7,665 nt of DNA from Cryomorphaceae bacterium (lineage in GTDB: Bacteria; Bacteroidota; Bacteroidia; Flavobacteriales; Schleiferiaceae). Shown piece by piece: positions 1 through 5,199 of this stretch (its first letter is position 1; each line of letters starts with the position of its first letter). The position numbers and the translations under genes were made by a program. The notes under the pieces were generated by a model that ran no database searches, was not told the DNA's origin, and saw nothing but the letters and a program-made list of their open reading frames with translations. The DNA lies in NCBI GenBank assembly GCA_003445735.1, contig DMCR01000151.1:1479-9143 (forward strand), given 5' to 3'.

Positions 1-585
1 TTGGTTGTAGGTTCTGACGTGATGAGCACTATTGTAGATTATACGGACCGCACCACTTGTATCCTTTTCGGAGATGGATGTGGGGTAGCCTTGATGGAGC
101 CCAATGAAGAAGGTCTTGGGGTACAAGATGAATTGCTTCGCACTGATGCTACAGGAAGAGATTTCTTACGCATCGAGGCAGGTGGTTCTTACCTACCTCC
201 TTCTCACGAAACCATTGACAAAAAACAGCACGCTATTCGCCAAGAAGGTCAGAGTGTATTCCGCTTTGCAGTAAGCCGTATGGCAGATACTTCAGCGGAG
301 TTATTAGAAAAGAACGGGTTGACTGGTGAAGATGTGGCCTACTTGGTTCCTCATCAAGCCAACTTGAGAATTATTGACGCCACTGCTCGTCGTATGGGTC
401 TTACCAATGATAAAGTCGTGGTCAATATTCAAAACTATGGAAACACTACCTCTGCAACCATTCCTCTGGGACTTTGGGACTTCAGAGATAAGTTTAAGAA
501 GGGCGATAATATCTTCTTCGCAGCCTTTGGTGGCGGATTTACATGGGGGGCCATGTGGATCAAATGGGCAATCGATAAAAAATAA
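1..585 (+). CDS. fabH: Beta-ketoacyl-ACP synthase III (FabH), C-terminal part, 5' end cut by window
   Basis: FabH starts type II fatty acid synthesis by condensing an acyl-CoA primer with malonyl-ACP in the cytoplasm. The visible 194 residues match the C-terminal two thirds of the family. Two of the three catalytic residues are present: His118 in VPHQAN and Asn148 in NYGNTTSA, 30 residues apart exactly as His244 and Asn274 are in E. coli FabH. The FGDG motif (residues 23-26) and the C-terminal FGGGFTWG signature (176-183) are also intact. The catalytic Cys should lie upstream, outside the window. The TTG at position 1 is therefore almost certainly an internal leucine codon (family sequence LVVGSD), not a start. 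The gene is followed after 34 bp by accB in the same direction, so co-transcription is likely. Identification is very secure; primer preference (straight or branched) cannot be read. Confidence 0.97.
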   Translation: MVVGSDVMSTIVDYTDRTTCILFGDGCGVALMEPNEEGLGVQDELLRTDATGRDFLRIEAGGSYLPPSHETIDKKQHAIRQEGQSVFRFAVSRMADTSAELLEKNGLTGEDVAYLVPHQANLRIIDATARRMGLTNDKVVVNIQNYGNTTSATIPLGLWDFRDKFKKGDNIFFAAFGGGFTWGAMWIKWAIDKK

Positions 586-619
586 CTCGTACATTCATAT
601 TCCTAAATAACACACGAAC

Positions 620-1096
620 ATGGACTTGAAAGAAATCCAAGCACTCATCAAATTCGTTGCTAAAAGCGGCGCTCAAGAAGTGAGTCTAGAAACCGAAGAC
701 TTCAAGATCAACATCAAAACAGGTTCTGATGCTGAGCAACCAACGATCATTCAAGCGATGGCTCCACAAGCACCTGTAGCTATGGCAGCGGCTCCTGCAC
801 CAGCACCAGCAGCTCCTGCACCGGTGGATGAAGCTCCGGCAGATGATAATAGCAGCTACATCACTGTAAAATCTCCGATGATTGGCACATTCTACCGAAG
901 CGCAAACCCAGAAGCAGATGCTTTTGTGAAGGTAGGCGACGAGGTGAATCCAGGTGATGTCGTATGTATCATCGAAGCGATGAAGCTCTTCAATGAAATT
1001 GAAAGTGAGGTAAGCGGAAAGATCGTGAAGGTCTTGGTTGACGATCAAACGCCAGTAGAATACGATCAGCCATTGTTCTTGATCGATCCGTCATAA
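620..1096 (+). CDS. accB: Biotin carboxyl carrier protein of acetyl-CoA carboxylase (AccB/BCCP)
   Basis: This is the swinging-arm subunit of acetyl-CoA carboxylase: its biotin is carboxylated by AccC and then delivers CO2 to the carboxyltransferase. The 158 residues match the family's usual length (about 156 in E. coli). Residues 1-35 form the N-terminal helix/strand region, 46-76 an Ala/Pro-rich flexible linker, and 80-158 the biotinyl domain. The biotin attachment site is EAMKLFNEIE with Lys122, 36 residues from the C-terminus. The segment GTFYRSANPEADAF (89-102) carries the 'thumb' insertion typical of acetyl-CoA carboxylase BCCPs, arguing against a pyruvate or propionyl-CoA carboxylase carrier. 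The ATG at 620 gives the expected N-terminus MDLKEIQALI. No Shine-Dalgarno sequence precedes it; the upstream bases are A-rich, as is usual in Bacteroidota. It sits between fabH and accC, 18 bp before accC. Confidence 0.97.
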   Translation: MDLKEIQALIKFVAKSGAQEVSLETEDFKINIKTGSDAEQPTIIQAMAPQAPVAMAAAPAPAPAAPAPVDEAPADDNSSYITVKSPMIGTFYRSANPEADAFVKVGDEVNPGDVVCIIEAMKLFNEIESEVSGKIVKVLVDDQTPVEYDQPLFLIDPS

Positions 1097-1114
1097 GAAC
1101 GAAACCTTTCAGGT

Positions 1115-2458
1115 ATGTTTAAAAAAGTACTCATTGCCAACCGTGGTGAGATTGCCCTTCGCGTCATTCGTACGTGTAAAGAAATGGGCATCAAAACGGT
1201 GGCTGTTTATTCAAAAGCGGATGCGGATTCACTCCACGTAAGATTCGCGGATGAGGCCGTATGTATTGGTCCTTCGCCTTCTTCGGAAAGCTATTTGAGC
1301 ATCCCAAATATTATTTCTGCGGCAGAAATCACTAATGCCGACGCCATTCACCCGGGCTACGGCTTCTTAAGTGAAAATGCCAAGTTTTCTCGCATTTGTG
1401 CAGAGCACGGCATAAAATTCATCGGCGCTACGGCGGAACAGATTGAGAAAATGGGGGACAAGGCTACGGCCAAGGAAACCATGAAAGAAGCTGGTGTTCC
1501 TTGTGTTCCTGGTTCTGAAGGCATCCTCGAAACCTATGAAGATGCTGTTACTACGGCCCGTGAAATAGGATACCCGGTTATGATGAAGGCAACCGCTGGT
1601 GGTGGCGGTAAGGGTATGCGTGCTATTCTGGAAGAGGGCCAATTAGAAGGTGCTTGGAAAAGCGCACGTCGCGAGGCTGCTGCAGCCTTCGGAAATGACG
1701 GCATGTACATGGAGAAGCTTATTTTGGAGCCACGCCACATTGAAATTCAGGTGATCGGTGATGCCTATGGTAAAGCATGTCACTTGAGCGAGCGTGATTG
1801 CTCGGTACAACGTCGCCATCAGAAATTGGTCGAAGAAACACCATCTCCATTTATGACGGACAAACTCCGCAAGAAGATGGGGGATGCGGCAGTAAAAGCG
1901 GCTGAGTTCATCAAATACGAAGGTGCCGGTACGGTTGAGTTCTTGGTAGACAAGGACCGTAACTTCTACTTCATGGAAATGAACACGCGTATTCAGGTTG
2001 AACACCCTATTACTGAACAAGTAGTTGGGTTCGATTTGATTCGCGAGCAAATTAAGGTCGCGGCTGGAGAGAAAATCTCAGGAAAGAACTACTTCCCAGA
2101 GATGCACAGTATTGAGGTTCGTATTAACGCAGAAGATGCCTTCAACGACTTCCGGCCTTCACCAGGTGCTATCACCTCATTCCACGCCCCAGGAGGTCAC
2201 GGAGTGCGCCTAGACACGCACTGTTACAGCGGCTACGTCATTCCTCCGTTCTACGATTCTATGATCGCTAAGTTGATCGTAACGGCTCGTACACGTCCCG
2301 AAGCTTTGGATAAACTAGAGCGTGCTCTGGACGAGTTTATCGTAGAAGGAATAAAAACAACTATTCCTTTCCACCAACAGTTGTTGGACAATGAAAACTT
2401 CCGCAAAGGGGTCTACACGACCAAATTTATGGAGGATTTCGAGTTGGTGGCTGAATAA
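1115..2458 (+). CDS. accC: Biotin carboxylase subunit of acetyl-CoA carboxylase (AccC)
   Basis: AccC is the ATP-grasp enzyme that carboxylates the biotin of AccB using ATP and bicarbonate. At 447 residues it is the stand-alone bacterial type (E. coli 449) with no fused carrier or transferase domain. The N-terminal domain starts MFKKVLIANRGEIA and includes HPGYGFLSEN (79-88). The ATP-grasp domain has Lys116, Lys158, the glycine-rich loop AGGGGKGMR (161-169), Glu200/Lys201, His208 and Lys237. Metal ligands Glu275 and Glu288 are present, as are Asn290, Arg292 and Glu296 of EMNTRIQVEHP; Arg336 matches the biotin-site arginine (Arg338 in E. coli). All key residues appear intact, so it should be active. 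It ends in tandem stops TAA TAG and is followed 16 bp later by a strong terminator, making it the last gene of the fabH-accB-accC unit. accA and accD are not in view. Confidence 0.98.
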   Translation: MFKKVLIANRGEIALRVIRTCKEMGIKTVAVYSKADADSLHVRFADEAVCIGPSPSSESYLSIPNIISAAEITNADAIHPGYGFLSENAKFSRICAEHGIKFIGATAEQIEKMGDKATAKETMKEAGVPCVPGSEGILETYEDAVTTAREIGYPVMMKATAGGGGKGMRAILEEGQLEGAWKSARREAAAAFGNDGMYMEKLILEPRHIEIQVIGDAYGKACHLSERDCSVQRRHQKLVEETPSPFMTDKLRKKMGDAAVKAAEFIKYEGAGTVEFLVDKDRNFYFMEMNTRIQVEHPITEQVVGFDLIREQIKVAAGEKISGKNYFPEMHSIEVRINAEDAFNDFRPSPGAITSFHAPGGHGVRLDTHCYSGYVIPPFYDSMIAKLIVTARTRPEALDKLERALDEFIVEGIKTTIPFHQQLLDNENFRKGVYTTKFMEDFELVAE

Positions 2459-2474
2459 TAGATCCTCTACAAAT

Positions 2475-2508
2475 AAAAACCCCCGCGCCGATGGCGCGGG
2501 GGTTTTTT
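2475..2508. terminator. Bidirectional intrinsic terminator between accC and msrA
   Basis: A perfect 10-bp GC stem (2480-2489 with 2493-2502) closes a 3-nt loop GAT. It is flanked by AAAAA at 2475-2479 and TTTTTT at 2503-2508, which lengthen the stem to 15 bp and give a U-tract on both strands. It lies 16 bp past the accC stop and 18 bp past the msrA stop, so it probably ends both convergent transcripts. Confidence 0.94.
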
Positions 2509-2526
2509 GTGCTCAAAATGTTTTCC

Positions 2527-3123
2527 TTAGAACAACTTCCTTGGAGCATGACAATAGGGTGTTCCCCCTTTGTTGTCATAATAATCCTGATGGTAGTTCT
2601 CCGCCGAGTAAAACTCCGACGCCGGCAATATCTCTGTCGCGACATCATACCCTTTTTGAACCAGCAAGTCCTTCAATATCTTCGCGGTTTCACGTTGCGC
2701 TTCGTTTTGGAAGAACACAGCACTGCGGTATTGCGGTCCTATATCCGGACCTTGGCCGTTACGCTGGGTTGGGTCGTGCGTTTCAAAGAATACTCGGACC
2801 AATTTCTCAAAGCTCACCTGAGCCGGGTCAAAGACCACATGCACGGCTTCATAGTGCCCAGTGCGTTTGGTACACACCTCTCGGTACGACGGGTTCTTCA
2901 CAAAGCCCCCAGTATATCCGCACGTGGTGGCGATGACTCCGGGTACTTTTTGCAAGTAGAATTCGGTCCCCCAAAAACAACCTGAGGCTAATACAGCCAC
3001 CTCCTGGCCTGCTTCAGCCGCGGGAATGGGCGCCATAGCATATGGATCTGACATTTTCGATTTAGTTTGTGCGTTGCAGCTCGACAGCCCTACGACGGCG
3101 AGCAATAAAAGTTTCAAATTCAT
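2527..3123 (-). CDS. msrA: Peptide-methionine (S)-S-oxide reductase MsrA, predicted lipoprotein
   Basis: MsrA reduces methionine-S-sulfoxide in oxidised proteins back to methionine. The 198 residues carry the catalytic motif GCFWG with nucleophile Cys49, GHYEAV with Glu92, and DIGPQYRS (127-134). Cys191 in PYCHAP sits where many MsrA enzymes have the resolving cysteine; Cys68 and Cys84 are further cysteines. There is no MsrB domain. The N-terminus is a short lipoprotein signal: Lys4, a hydrophobic run LLLLAVVG, and a lipobox LSSC ending at Cys16. This supports the ATG at 3123; starting at Met24 or Met30 would remove the signal. The residues after Cys16 (NAQTK) lack the acidic cluster of Bacteroidota surface-export signals, so a periplasm-facing anchor is the likelier inference. 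It follows asd by 46 bp on the same strand and may be co-transcribed. I found only a weak promoter-like match in the gap. Confidence 0.95.
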   Translation of the reverse strand: MNLKLLLLAVVGLSSCNAQTKSKMSDPYAMAPIPAAEAGQEVAVLASGCFWGTEFYLQKVPGVIATTCGYTGGFVKNPSYREVCTKRTGHYEAVHVVFDPAQVSFEKLVRVFFETHDPTQRNGQGPDIGPQYRSAVFFQNEAQRETAKILKDLLVQKGYDVATEILPASEFYSAENYHQDYYDNKGGTPYCHAPRKLF

Positions 3124-3169
3124 GGTAGTATTAACGCAAAAATTGGACCTATTGTTTCTTAAAAACCGC

Positions 3170-4162
3170 TTACCCGATAAAGCCTTTAGCCATCAGAACT
3201 TCCGCAATTTGAACGGTGTTGGTCGCCGCACCTTTGCGAAGGTTGTCGCTCACAACCCACATGTTAAGGCCACGCTCTGTAGTGAAGTCGCGACGTAATC
3301 GGCCCACAAAAACATCGTCCTTACCCTCCGCCATCAAAGGCATGGGATAGGTGTTGAATTCCGGGCGGTCCTGTAGAGTCACTCCTGGCGTCTCGCTTAA
3401 AATCTTGCGCACTTCCTCCAAGGTGAAATCGCGCTCAAACTCCACATTGACACTCTCGCTATGGCCGCCCTGCACGGGAACACGAACGGCGGTGGCCGCC
3501 AGTTTAATGCCCTCATCGTCGATGATTTTCACGGTTTCGTGGGTCATTTTCATCTCCTCCTTGGTGTAATCATTGTCCAAGAACACATCGCAATGTGGGA
3601 TACAATTACCGTCGATCTTGTAAGGGTAAACCATCTGAGGATCCTCGCCTTTGCGCTCGCCCTCGAGCTGATCAACCGCTGCTTTCCCAGTACCCGTAAC
3701 GCTTTGGTAAGTACTCACGATCACGCGTTTCGCGCCAAAAGCTTCGTGAAGGGGGTTGAGGGCAACGACTAATTGGATCGTAGAACAGTTCGGATTTGCG
3801 ATAATCATATCGCCCTCCTCAAGGACATCAGCATTGATTTCTGGTACGACCAATTTCTTGTCCGAATCCATGCGCCAAGCACTAGAGTTGTCGACCACAC
3901 GTGTACCCGCAGCAGCAAATTTTGGGGCCCACTCCAACGATGCAGCGCCACCCGCCGAAAACAGGGCGACGTCTGGGGCGGCAGCCACGGCATCGGCCAA
4001 GCTCACGACGGTCCAATTCTGTCCCCCAAAGGCAACTTTCTTACCTACGCTGCGCTCCGAGGCTACGGGAATTAATTCCGTAACTGGGAAACTACGCTCC
4101 GCCAATACTTTCAAAATGATCTGGCCCACCATTCCAGTAGCACCAACAACCGAGACTCTCAT
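3170..4162 (-). CDS. asd: Aspartate-semialdehyde dehydrogenase
   Basis: Asd makes L-aspartate-4-semialdehyde from aspartyl phosphate with NADPH, the branch-point step toward lysine/diaminopimelate, threonine and methionine. The 330 residues fit the family. The Rossmann nucleotide loop GATGMVG lies at 7-13. The catalytic Cys126 is in NPNCST, with Gln153 in TYQSVTGTG. The substrate-binding Arg228 is in RVPV, followed by the acid/base His234 in GGHSES. All catalytic residues are present. The ATG at 4162 directly precedes the beta strand leading into the nucleotide loop, so the start is secure. A TAnnTTTG box lies about 29 bp upstream. The gene diverges from purQ and precedes msrA. No attenuator-like leader peptide or lysine riboswitch signature was recognised in its very short leader. 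Confidence 0.97.
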   Translation of the reverse strand: MRVSVVGATGMVGQIILKVLAERSFPVTELIPVASERSVGKKVAFGGQNWTVVSLADAVAAAPDVALFSAGGAASLEWAPKFAAAGTRVVDNSSAWRMDSDKKLVVPEINADVLEEGDMIIANPNCSTIQLVVALNPLHEAFGAKRVIVSTYQSVTGTGKAAVDQLEGERKGEDPQMVYPYKIDGNCIPHCDVFLDNDYTKEEMKMTHETVKIIDDEGIKLAATAVRVPVQGGHSESVNVEFERDFTLEEVRKILSETPGVTLQDRPEFNTYPMPLMAEGKDDVFVGRLRRDFTTERGLNMWVVSDNLRKGAATNTVQIAEVLMAKGFIG

Positions 4163-4190
4163 AAAATGTCTTAACTTAAATAGAACCCCA

Positions 4191-4198
4191 CAAAACTA
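4191..4198 (-). promoter_or_regulatory. Putative asd promoter, Bacteroidota -7 box
   Basis: Read on the minus strand this is TAGTTTTG, an exact match to TAnnTTTG, followed by a pyrimidine. The expected transcript start would be near 4184, giving a leader of about 20 nt before the asd ATG at 4162. No convincing -33 TTG/TTTG element is seen at the usual distance, so the call rests on the -7 box and its position. Confidence 0.55.
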
Positions 4199-4235
4199 AT
4201 TCTAATCCGCCTTATGAACTGCAGTTGGACCTTAA

Positions 4236-4285
4236 GAAATCTTGAACACTTCGGCTCAGGTAGACCTCGTAAGATGCGAAATCTT
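4236..4285 (+). repeat. 8-bp direct repeat GAAATCTT, two copies
   Basis: GAAATCTT occurs at 4236-4243 and 4278-4285, 42 bp apart. The segment AAGAT at 4271-4275 is complementary to the ATCTT of either copy, so two alternative hairpins are possible. The repeat is short and may be chance. Confidence 0.4.
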
Positions 4286-4325
4286 CAAAAGGGTGGCAGC
4301 AGAGCGTGTTAATGATGGAGAAAGA

Positions 4326-4361
4326 TTAGCGTAGGCACCCCTTTATTATATGCCTACCTAA
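4326..4361. repeat. Inverted repeat upstream of purQ
   Basis: GTAGGCA (4331-4337) and TGCCTAC (4351-4357) are perfect inverted copies around a 13-bp AT-rich spacer. Allowing one bulged C at 4330, TTAG (4326-4329) also pairs with CTAA (4358-4361), for 11 bp in total. It lies about 40-70 bp upstream of the purQ -7 box, outside the predicted purQ transcript, so a protein-binding site or part of a separate RNA are both possible. There is no T-tract, so it is not a normal terminator. Confidence 0.5.
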
Positions 4362-4397
4362 CCCCTAATCCTAAGGTCTTATTCCAAAGAAAGAGCG

Positions 4398-4405
4398 TAA
4401 CTTTG
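4398..4405 (+). promoter_or_regulatory. Putative purQ promoter, Bacteroidota -7 box
   Basis: TAACTTTG is an exact match to TAnnTTTG and is followed by T. The expected start of transcription is near 4412, about 20 nt before the purQ ATG at 4432. No clear TTTG appears at the -33 position. The box overlaps the 10-bp palindrome TTTGTACAAA at 4402-4411. Confidence 0.6.
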
Positions 4406-4431
4406 TACAAATTCTTAAGCGCAGATTTGCT

Positions 4432-5127
4432 ATGAAATTCGGTGTCATCACCTTCCCAGGGTCAAATTGTGACCAAGACATGATTTACGTATTGGAAACC
4501 ATCATGGGTTACGAAACTGTGAACCTATGGCACAAAGACACCGACCTGCAAGGGGTAGACTGTGCGGTTCTTCCTGGAGGGTTCTCTTATGGAGATTATT
4601 TACGGAGCGGTGCCATCGCGAAGATGAGCCCTATAATGAAGAGCGTCATCGAATTCGCCAATAATGGTGGGTACGTATTCGGCGTTTGTAACGGTTTCCA
4701 AATCCTCACGGAAAGCGGCTTGCTGCCAGGAGCATTACGGCACAACAGCAGCCATAAATTCATCTGTAAGAATGTATTCATCAAGCCTGCGTCCAAGACT
4801 GCGGGGATTAGTGCAGATTTAGACCACAGTAAAGGATATAAAATTCCTATTGCACACGGTGAAGGAAACTACTACTGTTCAGCAGAGACCCTAGAAGCGC
4901 TCAAAGCGAACGATCAAATCATCTTCCAGTACTGTACGGAAAATGGTGAAGTGACTGATACTGTGAATCCTAATGGTACTTTGGAGAACATTGCTGGGGT
5001 GTGTAATGCGGATAAAAATGTCTTTGGAATGATGCCTCACCCCGAACGTGCTGCTGATGAAGAACTCAACAATCAAGACGGTCTCGCTTTGTTTAGGAGC
5101 ATGATCGCACATATGGAATTGGTATAA
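4432..5127 (+). CDS. purQ: Phosphoribosylformylglycinamidine synthase, glutaminase subunit PurQ
   Basis: PurQ is a class I glutamine amidotransferase that releases ammonia for the fourth step of purine synthesis (FGAR to FGAM), working with PurS and the small form of PurL. At 231 residues it matches stand-alone PurQ (about 227 in Bacillus subtilis). The N-terminal signature FPGSNCDQDM (8-17) and PGGFSYGDYLRSGAIA (48-63) are present. The nucleophile is Cys86 in GVCNGFQIL, and the triad is completed by His203 and Glu205 in MMPHPERA. The family motif AHGEGNYYC is at 141-149. The ATG at 4432 directly begins the family N-terminus MKFGVITFPGSNCD. No purS or purL adjoins it: the gene diverges from asd and is closed by a terminator 19 bp after its stop, so it appears monocistronic. 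Function is secure. Confidence 0.97.
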   Translation: MKFGVITFPGSNCDQDMIYVLETIMGYETVNLWHKDTDLQGVDCAVLPGGFSYGDYLRSGAIAKMSPIMKSVIEFANNGGYVFGVCNGFQILTESGLLPGALRHNSSHKFICKNVFIKPASKTAGISADLDHSKGYKIPIAHGEGNYYCSAETLEALKANDQIIFQYCTENGEVTDTVNPNGTLENIAGVCNADKNVFGMMPHPERAADEELNNQDGLALFRSMIAHMELV

Positions 5128-5146
5128 ATTCCAACACTCTTAAACT

Positions 5147-5179
5147 AAAAAACCCGGACACTGCCTGCCCGGGTTTTTT
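5147..5179. terminator. Bidirectional intrinsic terminator after purQ
   Basis: CCCGG (5153-5157) pairs with CCGGG (5169-5173) around an 11-nt loop. AAAAAA (5147-5152) and TTTTTT (5174-5179) extend the stem to 11 bp and supply a U-tract in both directions. It follows the purQ stop by 19 bp and the stop of the minus-strand secreted-protein gene by 20 bp, so it likely ends both convergent transcripts. Confidence 0.9.
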
Positions 5180-5199
5180 ATGCCCTAAAGTTTTTCCTC

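Larger units (their letters stand above)
4199..4397. other. Non-coding asd-purQ intergenic region with several compatible inverted repeats
   Basis: No credible gene lies here. The stretch contains complementary segments that can all form together: 4228-4234 with 4372-4378 (7 bp); 4245-4249 with 4306-4310 and 4254-4257 with 4302-4305 (5+4 bp, TTCG bulge); 4271-4275 with 4281-4285 (5 bp, loop GCGAA); 4324-4329 with 4365-4370 (6 bp); and 4331-4337 with 4351-4357 (7 bp). A small structured RNA or an operator array is possible. No consensus promoter or terminator for an independent RNA is clear, and each helix alone could arise by chance. Confidence 0.35.

Noticed and set aside
1..3. TTG at the first base as the start codon of fabH
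   Set aside because: The sequence LVVGSD is internal in the FabH family, the catalytic cysteine region is missing, and the frame is cut by the window edge.
686..1048. Minus-strand 120-codon frame opposite accB
   Set aside because: It is Cys/Trp/Arg-rich, the composition expected of the reverse of Ala/Pro-rich codons, and is antisense to a certain gene.
2391..2985. Plus-strand open frames of 181 and 164 codons over msrA
   Set aside because: They lie antisense to msrA, run through the terminator hairpin, and show no recognisable protein features.
3137..3144. AATTTTTG on the minus strand as an msrA promoter
   Set aside because: It misses the first T of TAnnTTTG, would leave a leader of only about 7 nt, and has no -33 element; read-through from asd is simpler.
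3756..4199. Plus-strand 147-codon frame opposite asd
   Set aside because: It is antisense to a fully conserved asd coding region and resembles no family.
4357..4376. Telomere-like TTAGG repeats on the minus strand
   Set aside because: There are only three imperfect units inside a bacterial promoter region; this is not a telomere or replication structure.
4199..4397. tRNA, known riboswitch, CRISPR array or insertion sequence in the intergenic region
   Set aside because: I saw no cloverleaf with CCA-proximal or TTCGA-type motifs, no recognised riboswitch core, no regular long repeats and no transposase or terminal repeats with target duplication.
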